This document shows, piece after piece, positions 1 through 6,617 of a DNA stretch of 8,756 bases (the first letter of the stretch is position 1; each line of letters opens with the position of its first letter). Source of the stretch: Promethearchaeota archaeon. Its GTDB lineage: Archaea > Asgardarchaeota > Lokiarchaeia > Sigyniarchaeales > SOKP01. Made by a program: the position numbers and the translations under genes. The stretch covers positions 1 through 8,756 of the forward strand of contig JAUWZT010000154.1 of NCBI GenBank assembly GCA_030615145.1, given 5' to 3'. The notes under the pieces were generated by a model that made no database searches, was not told the DNA's origin, and saw nothing but the letters and a program-made list of their open reading frames with translations.

Positions 1-52
1 ATACAATATTTAAAAGTTTAATTGGCTACTTCTAATACAATCAAAATATAGT

Positions 53-68
53 AAGAGTAGAAACTCTT
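53..68. other. small inverted repeat, possible end of an upstream transcript
   Basis: A perfect 6-bp stem (AAGAGT at 53-58, ACTCTT at 63-68) encloses a 4-base AGAA loop. AT-rich DNA follows. It could be the 3' end of a gene lying left of the window or simply part of the leader of the next gene. Nothing else is visible in positions 1-126 apart from promoter-like AT boxes. Confidence 0.25.
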
Positions 69-77
69 TATTAATAA

Positions 78-87
78 TATTATAAAA
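78..87 (+). promoter_or_regulatory. possible TATA box of the DUF2769-like gene
   Basis: The stretch TATTATAAAA lies about 40 bases before the ATG at 127. An archaeal TATA box sits about 25 bases before the transcription start, so this would start RNA near 105-112, just at the Shine-Dalgarno. Other AT boxes nearby (66-76) are equally possible because the whole region is AT-rich. Confidence 0.25.
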
Positions 88-110
88 CTAATAAAATTTA
101 TTAACCGATA

Positions 111-116
111 AGGTGA
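111..116 (+). promoter_or_regulatory. Shine-Dalgarno of the DUF2769-like gene
   Basis: AGGTGA matches the 3' end of archaeal 16S rRNA and ends 10 bases before the ATG at 127. It fixes that ATG, rather than the later in-frame Met12, as the start. Confidence 0.7.
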
Positions 117-126
117 ATTAGAAGAA

Positions 127-381
127 ATGCCAAAACCAGTACCGGATACAGAAGAGTCTATGAATGTTTGCAGACGCTTCTGTGGCCCTTGCCCGTCATT
201 TAAGCCGAATAAGTTAAATGAGTTTGAGCCACACGCCCTTTTCTGCGCACGGGGAAAAACACAAAAACCAATGTCAGAAGTTGAAGATCATGGCTGCAGC
301 TGTTTCGGTTGTGACTTATTTTCACAATACGAATTAGAAGGCGGGTATTTTTGCTTCTATGGGATAGAAGGGAAGAAGTAA
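127..381 (+). CDS. DUF2769-like small cysteine-rich protein (84 aa)
   Basis: This is a small soluble protein with eight cysteines at residues 15, 19, 22, 40, 57, 59, 62 and 76. The spacing Cys-x3-Cys-GPCPSF, then LFCARGK, then CSCFGCDLF and a final YFCFYG fits the DUF2769 family, which is common in methanogens and Asgard archaea. The family's function is unknown. The cysteine clusters are inferred to bind zinc or an iron-sulfur cluster. There is no signal peptide or membrane segment. The first 12 residues are a polar leader, and the cysteine core starts at residue 15. The gene has its own Shine-Dalgarno and appears to be a single-gene unit, with a T-rich stretch after the stop. It is visibly richer in G and C than every other gene in the window. 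Part of this follows from its Cys, Pro and Gly content, but high expression or transfer could also contribute. Confidence 0.85.
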   Translation: MPKPVPDTEESMNVCRRFCGPCPSFKPNKLNEFEPHALFCARGKTQKPMSEVEDHGCSCFGCDLFSQYELEGGYFCFYGIEGKK

Positions 382-398
382 AGCACTCAAAAAATTAA

Positions 399-420
399 AT
401 TTTCTATTCTTTTATTTATT
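399..420 (+). terminator. T-rich terminator-like stretch after the DUF2769-like gene
   Basis: This is a run of mostly T bases (TTTTCTATTCTTTTATTTATT) about 18 bases past the stop codon. Archaeal RNA polymerase stops at such T-tracts without needing a hairpin. The surrounding DNA is AT-rich, so specificity is limited. Confidence 0.45.
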
Positions 421-555
421 ATCAATATTATTGTAAATTCCTTTACTCTATTTAATTTTAATATATTTCCTTGGTGAATTTAATAACTAAGAAGTTTGTA
501 TTTTAAATTCGTATATTTTAATGCATCTATTTTTGTCGGGAGATGAGCTATCGCT

Positions 556-564
556 AAATATATA
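556..564 (+). promoter_or_regulatory. possible TATA box of the AAA-SMC-kleisin-KITE operon
   Basis: AAATATATA sits about 50 bases before the ATG at 615. If it is used, transcription would start near 585-590 and give a leader of about 25-30 bases. No clear Shine-Dalgarno precedes the ATG at 615, so the first gene may depend on a short leader. The call rests on position and composition only. Confidence 0.3.
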
Positions 565-614
565 TGTGATAATTGTCATGAAAATAATGTTCAAAAAAAT
601 TAATAAACAAGTAG

Positions 615-1904
615 ATGAAATTCTCTATGGAATGTTCAGATAACGAATTAAAACTCTCTAAATACGTTCGATTAATTACTCCAAATGAATTTGAAATTGA
701 TCGAGACGATATTTTCTATCGCGATAAATATAATGACATTATTAATTATTTGAAAATAATGTTAACAAACCACGAGGAGTCGATTGTTCAGAGTTATGCT
801 AAATTTATACGGCCAAAAGGCACCCTTCTAATTAACATAAATTCTGGAACTGATATTACTGATTATTTAAAATTAATTTCAAATAACTATTATTTGGATT
901 TTATTGAATTAAATCAAGAGGAAATCGTCAAGTCCCCTGAAAATTTTTTTAGCAATTTTATATCCATTCTAGAAAATATTGTTAAGAACAAGGAAATAAT
1001 AAAAAAAAAAGAAATCGAAAATGGTAAAACACCCCAGTTAAATGAATATAAAACAGAAGAAAACAAAATAAAAAGATTGTTGGTTATTAATCAACATAAT
1101 TTTTCTGAGGCTTTATTAAAAGAAAAAAATCTATTAGAACTCTTTATAGTTTCTTTTAAAGAAAAGAAGTCATTAATAAAAGAGGGGTTAATTTTAATCT
1201 GGATCAATAATAAATTTCAAGAAATCGAAGTAAATTCAAGATTGATTTTTGAAGCCTTTGATTTGTTCATAAAAATCCCTTCGTTAGATAAAATCGAAAG
1301 AGAGACTATTTTAAGAAACTTTTCAGAAAAAAATCCAAAAATCGTTTTTGATATTAAAACCTTAGTAGAATACACCAGTAATTGGGAAGTTAAAGATTTA
1401 AACCGATTATTGAGAGTGGGTATATTTAAACACTTCCTTAATTCTGAGTTAAACGAATCAAGCAACGAAATTACGGGAGTATTAATTAACTTAATAGAAT
1501 CTGGTGAATTTCTACCCTCACTTCCCGAAACAATTACTGAAAGGGAAGTTCTATATGGAGGAACTAACGATAGACAAAATTTGATTAATAAAATTTCAAC
1601 GAAAGAAAGATATGAGATAATGAATACCAATGACATCAGGAATTTTATAACCCAGATAAAAGAGGAAAGAATTTCAGATTTTATGCTAAGCCAATTGTAC
1701 GAAAGCGCCGCTTCTAAAAATTATAGTGAAGTTTTACTTATAATAGACAAGTTGAATAAGCAAGAACCGTTAGAAGAGAATGATAGAAAGATTTTAGCCA
1801 AATATTCTTTCGTTTTAAACGATAGTCCCAAGATGGCTCAAATTAATCTAGAAAAGGCTAAAAAGCGCATTGATAATTTTAAACGGGCATTTGGTAAACA
1901 ATAA
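615..1904 (+). CDS. catalytically dead AAA+ domain protein (pseudo-AAA+, 429 aa), first gene of SMC operon
   Basis: The fold of a classical Cdc48/FtsH/Vps4-type AAA+ module can be followed from end to end, but its active site is gone. Residues 66-72 (RPKGTLL) match the PPKGVLL strand before the P-loop. The P-loop itself reads INSGTDIT (75-82), with Ile81 in place of the catalytic Lys. After a charged insert (about 123-152), the Walker B strand is RLLVINQ (154-160), with Asn159-Gln160 in place of Asp-Glu. The sensor-1 strand is LILIWINN (192-199). Residues 207-225 follow the 'RFD..IEIPLPD' block (FEAFDLFIKIPSLD) but lack the arginine-finger residues. Residues 226-270 form the helical lid (ERETILRNF..., DLNRLLRV). 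The C-terminal ~100 residues are helical and polar. No membrane segment is seen. I infer a structural partner, perhaps a scaffold or clamp, of the SMC complex encoded 18 bases downstream. ATG615 has no clear SD; Met5 at 627 is an alternative start. Confidence 0.7.
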   Translation: MKFSMECSDNELKLSKYVRLITPNEFEIDRDDIFYRDKYNDIINYLKIMLTNHEESIVQSYAKFIRPKGTLLININSGTDITDYLKLISNNYYLDFIELNQEEIVKSPENFFSNFISILENIVKNKEIIKKKEIENGKTPQLNEYKTEENKIKRLLVINQHNFSEALLKEKNLLELFIVSFKEKKSLIKEGLILIWINNKFQEIEVNSRLIFEAFDLFIKIPSLDKIERETILRNFSEKNPKIVFDIKTLVEYTSNWEVKDLNRLLRVGIFKHFLNSELNESSNEITGVLINLIESGEFLPSLPETITEREVLYGGTNDRQNLINKISTKERYEIMNTNDIRNFITQIKEERISDFMLSQLYESAASKNYSEVLLIIDKLNKQEPLEENDRKILAKYSFVLNDSPKMAQINLEKAKKRIDNFKRAFGKQ

Positions 1905-1908
1905 ATAA

Positions 1909-1916
1909 GAGGATGA
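1909..1916 (+). promoter_or_regulatory. Shine-Dalgarno of the SMC gene, pointing to an ACG start
   Basis: GAGGATGA matches the archaeal GAGGTGA consensus with one mismatch and starts just after the upstream stop codon. It contains an ATG (1913), but that ATG lies inside the SD, has no spacing of its own and meets a stop after 12 codons. The codon a proper 6 bases downstream in the SMC frame is ACG at 1923. Confidence 0.5.
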
Positions 1917-1922
1917 GAAAAA

Positions 1923-4900
1923 ACGGCTGTTTCTTCAATAAAAAAAGTTAAGGAAAACGATAAAAGTCAAGCGATAAAAAATAGTGTTTTTATCCGCAAA
2001 GTTATTTTAGAGAATTTCTTATCTTTTCAAAGAGACGAAGTAGATTTCTTGATTCGGAAAAATCAAGATATTCCTCGCTTTATTTTAATAGTCGGTCCGA
2101 ATTGGAGCGGGAAGACCTCAATTTTTCAAGCAATTAAATTTGCTTTAGGTAGTAACGAAAGAGACGAGCGTTATAAGAAATGGTCTGATTTTATAAGAGA
2201 TGGGCAAAATCACTCTATGGTGGAACTTCATATTCAACACTATAATGAAGTACTTAAAATTAGAAGGACTGTTATAAGAGGAAAATCTCCATTTTTTGAG
2301 ATTCAATTAAAAAATGATAAAGATTTCAAAAAAGTTCACGCAAATGAAATTCAAAAACTTGTATCTGACTTGGAAATCAATCCTGACAATCAATTTGCAT
2401 TTGTAAGTCAAGGCAAAATCGATACTATTAAAAGCTTAAAACCAATCGAACTATGTTCCTTTTTAGAAGAGGGAATTGGGCTTAAAGGTTTACGAGAGGA
2501 GATTTTACAACAAAAAAATAGCGTATTTACATTAAACACAGAGTTTAAATCTTTAATTACCCGGAAAAACTCTTTTAATATTAACCTCGACTTCTTAATG
2601 CCAAAATTAGAACGATTAAATGAGAAAAATAAATTACTCGAAATTAGAAAAAAGTATAACGATGAACTATTATGGGCAAATAAGGGCATGCTTCAGAAAG
2701 AAATTGAGCTTCTCGAGTTAAATGTCAAAAAAAGTCAGGATCAAATAAATATAATTACCAATGAAATTGACAAATATCAGAATTTAATTAAAGAAAAAGA
2801 GAAGAAGATTTCTGAAATAGATAGCAACCTTATTATTTCATCAAAAAAAGTAGGAGAATTAAATTACAGAAAAAAAGAATTAATTAATAAAATAGATGCG
2901 TGGCAGAATGAAAAAATAAGAGCAAAACAAGAATTGGACGTCTTATCTGGAAAAATCTCTGAATATGAAAAAATAATAGATAAGCTAGAGAAGCAAAGGC
3001 AAAACATAATAAGTGAGATCGACATAGTTAAAAAGAAGAAAATTTCAATAAAAAGCAAAATTGATAAATTAATTAAAGAACAAAATGGAATTACGATAAA
3101 GATTAAAGAGAATCAAGATTTTTTAGAAAAATATAACCAGTTAACCTATGAAAAGGAAAATAATGTCAGGAAAATCCAAGACAATGAAAACAATATTAAA
3201 AATATTAAAAGAGACATCAATGATATTTTTCAGAGTTTGACTGACATAGATTACAAACTAGAAAAGAATAGGTGGTTTTTAGAAAATCCTACAAAAGATT
3301 TGTTGACCCAACTCGATAAGGACCTTAAGAAAGTAACCGTAAGCTTATTCAATTTAATATCTGAATTGGAACAGCTAGAATATGAAAAAACAAAAAAAAT
3401 TAAAAAATTCAAGTTACTCCAAACTGCGTTAAGAGAACGTAAAATTGTTCTTTCAGCTAATATTAACGTTCTTAAAGAGGAAATTAAGAAAAGAGAACTA
3501 GACGATAGAGTTAAAGGACCTATAATTGAATATTTAAAATACAACGACGAGTTAAGCTATGCTATTGAATCAGTTTTGGGAGAAAGGTTACTTAATAGTT
3601 TTATTGCGAACGATTGGGATACTCTAAATTTAGTAGAGAAATTAAAAAAGAAATATAATGCTTATTGCAACATATATATACCTAAGGATGTTAGAGTTGC
3701 TCCATTACCAAAGATTATGGCGCAGGGCGTAATTGGCTATTTAGCGGAATTAATTGAAGTTGTTGGCGGTGATTTAGACGTCCAAAAAGTCATTTATTCA
3801 AAAATAAAGAATTGTGTTGTTGTCAGGGATTACCACTCTGCAAAAGAACTTTATAGAATCCATAATTTTAAAGGTAAGTGTGTGACATTAAAAGGAAAGC
3901 AAATTATATCATACAAATACGCATACGAAAGTCCATTTATAAGACGGCTTAAAGGGTTATTAAGTCCAGGAACTCAAAAAGAACAAGCAGACCTCTTGGA
4001 AAAAGAAATTGAATCGCTAAACGACAACATTTTAGAGTTAAAAGTAAAGCAATCACAGATAGATAAGTTGCAAGGTGAGATTTTCAGGAAAAAAGAATCG
4101 TTTAACGACCTTTTATACAATTTCAAACAAAAAGAAAGGCTGACTTCAAAAAAAAATCAGTTTTATAATTTAGTTTATTCACTAGAACAAAATATTACTG
4201 AGACGAACGAGAAAATTGAAGGTATAGTAAAAAAAATAAACGAGTTAGAATCACAAAAGGAACCCGAATTTTTTAAATGGAACGAAAGGATAAAGGAAAT
4301 TCCTATCGAACTAAACAATCTAAATAATGAATTAAATAAATGGGATACGAAATTAGATGGCAATCTAGGAACATTAAAAGATATTGATGTAAGGATAAAC
4401 CCCAATAAAAACGAATTAAGAATACTAAAAAAAGATTTCGATTCAAAAGAAGTGAATTTCAAAAACTCGGATAAAAAAGCATTTGAAATTTATAGAAAAT
4501 TAGACGCTATTGATGATGAGATTAACAAGGTTGACGCTAATATCTTAAGTTTACAAGACCAGAAAATTACATTTCAAAAAGATAAGAGCGAAATCGATAA
4601 AATGCATATTCAACTAAAATTAAACTTGGAGCAAGAAAATTTTAATCTATCTTCTATAAAACTTGAATTGGGAGCGAAGAAAAACGATTTAGAACGCATC
4701 AATTCTGAAATAGGTCCTTTAATTTCAGAAAAAAAAATGGCTATTCGCTCAATAGAGGAAATTAACCAGGACATTCTAATTATCGACAAAAATCTGTTGA
4801 AATATTTTGATGTTGATGATTCGATTTTAGTAGAAAAGGAACAGATTTTAACGGGGTTAAAAGAAATCACCAAAAATCAGAAAGATATAGAAAGAGATAT

Positions 4901-5417
4901 AAAAGCTGCGATTAAAACTGAAAATAAACTAGAAGAAACGTATTACAACAAATTTAAATTAGTATTAAAAGACTTAAATTTAAAAATTAATCAAAAATTT
5001 ATTTCCGCAAACATTAAAGCATATTGTACTCTGGATTTAATAGGAAATTTTGAAGAATTGGGAATAGATATTAAAGCCGCCATCTCTAAGGATAAATTGA
5101 AATCTTGTACCGCGTTAAGTGGAGGTCAGATTTCGATGATTTCTATTAGCTTAATTTTATCGCTTCAAGAGATCAAACCCTCGCCATTATGTATGTTTGA
5201 CGAGGCAGGAATGTTTTTAGACGAAAAGAATTCTGAAGCTTCGTATCAAATGATAAAAACAACGATTGAGCAGAATGCTATTCAAATGTTAATATTTCTA
5301 CCAAAATCTTCAAATCCATTATATTTACTTGCCGATAAGTTAATTGGAGTCGCTAGAGTTGGCAAAAACGAAGTATCGACAATTTTCAATCCTAAAATTG
5401 TGAAGAAAAGCAAATGA
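1923..5417 (+). CDS. smc: divergent SMC ATPase (chromosome-structure protein, Smc5/6-like traits, about 1164 aa)
   Basis: This is a full-length SMC protein: a DNA-looping ATPase with a split head, two coiled-coil arms and a hinge. Counted from the proposed ACG start, the N-terminal strand IRKVILENFLSF is at 24-35. Walker A is GPNWSGKT (58-65, Trp where SMCs have Gly). The Q-loop Gln is at 163. The first arm runs about 185-525, the hinge about 525-690 and the second arm about 695-1010. The signature LSGGQ is at 1065-1069, Walker B CMFDE at 1091-1095 (Asp1093, Glu1094) and the D-loop LDE at 1099-1101. The ATPase should work. The hinge has VTLKGK (654-659), but the usual Gly-Gly end is replaced by YAYES. 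The blocks FIRDGQ..MVELHI, the stretch around SLKPIELCSFLEE, SLQEI and FLPK recall Smc5. No ATG, GTG or TTG occurs in frame before TTG2049, and starting there would delete the first head strand. The stop overlaps the kleisin start. Assignment as an SMC is firm; the subfamily is inference. Confidence 0.93.
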   Translation, partial: TAVSSIKKVKENDKSQAIKNSVFIRKVILENFLSFQRDEVDFLIRKNQDIPRFILIVGPNWSGKTSIFQAIKFALGSNERDERYKKWSDFIRDGQNHSMVELHIQHYNEVLKIRRTVIRGKSPFFEIQLKNDKDFKKVHANEIQKLVSDLEINPDNQFAFVSQGKIDTIKSLKPIELCSFLEEGIGLKGLREEILQQKNSVFTLNTEFKSLITRKNSFNINLDFLMPKLERLNEKNKLLEIRKKYNDELLWANKGMLQKEIELLELNVKKSQDQINIITNEIDKYQNLIKEKEKKISEIDSNLIISSKKVGELNYRKKELINKIDAWQNEKIRAKQELDVLSGKISEYEKIIDKLEKQRQNIISEIDIVKKKKISIKSKIDKLIKEQNGITIKIKENQDFLEKYNQLTYEKENNVRKIQDNENNIKNIKRDINDIFQSLTDIDYKLEKNRWFLENPTKDLLTQLDKDLKKVTVSLFNLISELEQLEYEKTKKIKKFKLLQTALRERKIVLSANINVLKEEIKKRELDDRVKGPIIEYLKYNDELSYAIESVLGERLLNSFIANDWDTLNLVEKLKKKYNAYCNIYIPKDVRVAPLPKIMAQGVIGYLAELIEVVGGDLDVQKVIYSKIKNCVVVRDYHSAKELYRIHNFKGKCVTLKGKQIISYKYAYESPFIRRLKGLLSPGTQKEQADLLEKEIESLNDNILELKVKQSQIDKLQGEIFRKKESFNDLLYNFKQKERLTSKKNQFYNLVYSLEQNITETNEKIEGIVKKINELESQKEPEFFKWNERIKEIPIELNNLNNELNKWDTKLDGNLGTLKDIDVRINPNKNELRILKKDFDSKEVNFKNSDKKAFEIYRKLDAIDDEINKVDANILSLQDQKITFQKDKSEIDKMHIQLKLNLEQENFNLSSIKLELGAKKNDLERINSEIGPLISEKKMAIRSIEEINQDILIIDKNLLKYFDVDDSILVEKEQILTGLKEITKNQKDIERDIKAAIKTENKLEETYYNKFKLVLKDLNLKINQKFISANIKAYCTLDLIGNFEELGIDIKAAISKDKLKSCTALSGGQISMISISLILSLQEIKPSPLCMFDEAGMFLDEKNSEASYQMIKTTIEQNAIQMLIFLPKSSNPLYLLADKLIGVARVGKNEVSTIFNPKIVKKSK

Positions 5418-6064
5418 CAGAAAATATAGATTTATCAGAGGAATTAAATAAAAAGATCGAAATTATTAAGGATGACGTTCTTTCAGGTAAAACTTCCTTG
5501 TTAGAATTAGAATTAAATCCTATATTTCATGAACTAAAAGATTCACTTAGTATTTTCAACATCGATAATTATTCCTTAACCTACAAAAATGTGTGCGAAT
5601 TACTCAACGAAAAATTCGAGGAATTAAAGAAATTACTCAGTTCTTTAAATATTGATGAAAAGTTCTTTGAATTTATGAAGGGTCATCCTAAGGACGAGGA
5701 GATATACGAAATTTTTAAAGGGTGTTGGAGGAAAGTTTTTTACTTAGATGGAATGTCGCTAATTTTCTTGGAATACGCTTCAGAGCGTTATTGTAAAGAA
5801 AGAATAATAGAATTAGAGATTAAGCATTTGAAAAAAGGAAAAATAGACGACCAATTTTTATTAGAAATTCCAAAATATAAATTTACTGAAAAAATGACAT
5901 CATTCTTTAATAAAATTAAAGAAAAACTACCATGTTATTTTGAAGATGTCTTTGATGATGAGCTAGATCAAATGAAAGTCTACGAATATTTTGTATATCT
6001 TTTGCACCTACTCCAGTTAGGCAAAATAAAATATGAAAAAAATACCAATACATTATATATTTGA
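5414..6064 (+). CDS. scpA: kleisin subunit of the SMC complex (ScpA-like, 216 aa)
   Basis: This protein is inferred to bridge the two SMC heads and recruit the KITE protein, closing the ring. Its last 55 residues give the best evidence: FTEKMTSFFNKIKE (157-170), a Phe-rich turn around 176-180, then VYEYFVYLLHLLQLGKIKYE (189-208) and a closing strand NTLYI. This is the winged-helix end of ScpA-type kleisins ('v..FLALLEL...gkv...Q...fgdI'), the part that binds the SMC cap. The N-terminal half is helical and acidic and lacks the conserved ScpA motif 'GPLDLLL..I', so the family cannot be claimed from that end. At 216 aa it is close to ScpA length. It starts with ATGA overlapping the SMC stop, which shows translational coupling and a fixed stoichiometry. 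A distant Nse4-like reading is also possible. The assignment depends about equally on sequence and on gene order. Confidence 0.7.
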   Translation: MTENIDLSEELNKKIEIIKDDVLSGKTSLLELELNPIFHELKDSLSIFNIDNYSLTYKNVCELLNEKFEELKKLLSSLNIDEKFFEFMKGHPKDEEIYEIFKGCWRKVFYLDGMSLIFLEYASERYCKERIIELEIKHLKKGKIDDQFLLEIPKYKFTEKMTSFFNKIKEKLPCYFEDVFDDELDQMKVYEYFVYLLHLLQLGKIKYEKNTNTLYI

Positions 6065-6068
6065 GGTT
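6063..6068 (+). promoter_or_regulatory. Shine-Dalgarno of the KITE gene, sets start at 6078
   Basis: GAGGTT begins inside the kleisin stop codon (6062-6064) and lies 9 bases before the ATG at 6078. It decides for that ATG over an upstream in-frame ATG at 6033, which would add 15 residues and force a 32-base overlap with no SD. Confidence 0.65.
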
Positions 6069-6077
6069 ACAAAAAAA

Positions 6078-6593
6078 ATGAATGAAATTTCAGTCCTAAT
6101 GCATTTATTAAGTAGAAAGAAAAGTTTATATCAAATAGGAGCTACAAAAGAAGAGATTTTAGAACAACTAAATGCGAATTATAAGAATAAATCTATTTAT
6201 TTCCAAAACCTAATTACTGGACTATCAACTTATCTTGAACCACTAGGTTTTCAGATTAGGTATAATCCATTAGATTCGCATTGGTTTTTAAATTATGATC
6301 TTGAAATCTCGGAGTTGATTTCAGCTAATCCCTTCGAAGGAAAGCCAAGTTTGGCAGCAACATTATTATGTACATTAACTTTATGCCTTAAAAATTCGGG
6401 TGTTTCTTCAATTCATGAGATTAGTAAATTAAGACGCAAGAAAGATATGATTGAAGATTTAAAAGCGTTAGAAAAAAAAGGATATCTTTTAATTGATAAA
6501 AATAGCGGCCATGTACAATTGACACCCTTAATAGGCTATCAATTAGATATGCATAAATTATTCGTAAAATTAGCCTTAAAATTAAAAGAATAA
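6078..6593 (+). CDS. scpB: KITE tandem winged-helix subunit of the SMC complex (ScpB-like, 171 aa)
   Basis: This is the kleisin-binding partner expected in SMC-ScpA-ScpB complexes. From the start chosen by its Shine-Dalgarno, two winged-helix units are visible. The first (about 1-74) contains EEILEQLN and a wing ending at HWFLNYD. The second (about 88-155) contains SLAATLLCTLTLCL, then SSIHEISKLRRKKDMIEDLKALEKKGYLL. The second matches the ScpB pattern 'LsqaaLEtLAIIAY..Pit..eI..iRG....al..Llerg.I', although the RG glycine (LRRKK) and the Pro are missing. KITE proteins dimerise and sit on the middle of the kleisin. Bacterial and archaeal ScpB, MukE, JetB and eukaryotic Nse1/Nse3 belong here; the length and gene order fit ScpB best. 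It is the last gene of the operon. The convergent GTPase gene ends 24 bases beyond it. Confidence 0.7.
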   Translation: MNEISVLMHLLSRKKSLYQIGATKEEILEQLNANYKNKSIYFQNLITGLSTYLEPLGFQIRYNPLDSHWFLNYDLEISELISANPFEGKPSLAATLLCTLTLCLKNSGVSSIHEISKLRRKKDMIEDLKALEKKGYLLIDKNSGHVQLTPLIGYQLDMHKLFVKLALKLKE

Positions 6594-6596
6594 GAG

Positions 6597-6604
6597 AAAA
6601 AAAA
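6597..6604 (-). terminator. T8 terminator of the GTPase operon (minus strand)
   Basis: Eight A bases on the plus strand give a T8 run on the minus strand, about 13 bases past the GTPase stop codon. It lies in the 24-base gap between the two convergent operons. No hairpin is needed for archaeal T-tract termination. An equivalent T-run for the plus-strand SMC operon is not seen, so its RNA may run into the convergent gene. Confidence 0.55.
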
Positions 6605-6617
6605 TAAATTTGTTGCT

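Larger units (their letters stand above)
382..614. other. AT-rich intergenic region before the SMC operon
   Basis: These 233 bases hold no convincing gene. They contain a T-tract after the DUF2769-like gene, one copy of a 12-base motif (TTTGTATTTTAA at 495-506) that is also found twice at 8129-8180, a candidate TATA box at 556-564, and a 21-codon open frame (578-643) judged to be chance. The control elements of the four-gene SMC operon must lie here. Confidence 0.5.

Noticed and set aside
578..643. 21-codon open frame starting at ATG578, overlapping the pseudo-AAA+ start
   Set aside because: There is no Shine-Dalgarno, it overlaps the following gene out of frame, and its composition is that of random AT-rich DNA.
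1217..1636. 139-codon open frame on the minus strand inside the pseudo-AAA+ gene
   Set aside because: It lies wholly antisense to a gene with a clear domain pattern. Its protein is Ser/Leu/Ile/Phe-rich, as expected from the reverse strand of AT-rich coding DNA.
2408..4873. Minus-strand open frames at 2408-2689, 2864-3058, 3251-3544, 4175-4462 and 4610-4873
   Set aside because: All are antisense to the SMC coiled-coil arms or hinge. Their Phe/Ser/Ile-rich content mirrors Lys/Glu/Asn-rich coiled coil, and none has a Shine-Dalgarno or family motif.
1923..5417. Rad50 or SbcC instead of SMC
   Set aside because: There is no zinc-hook CxxC at the coil centre; a globular SMC hinge is present, and kleisin and KITE genes follow. 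There is no Mre11 neighbour.
6033..6077. Upstream ATG at 6033 as start of the KITE protein
   Set aside because: It would overlap the kleisin by 32 bases without an SD, while GAGGTT at 6063-6068 is well placed for ATG6078. The extra 15 residues do not fit the winged-helix start.
615..6593. Wadjet (JetABCD), MukBEF or Mks defence or condensin system
   Set aside because: Gene order differs, no JetD/TOPRIM-like gene is present, the SMC has a full-length hinge and arms of canonical type, and the kleisin and KITE look ScpA/ScpB-like.
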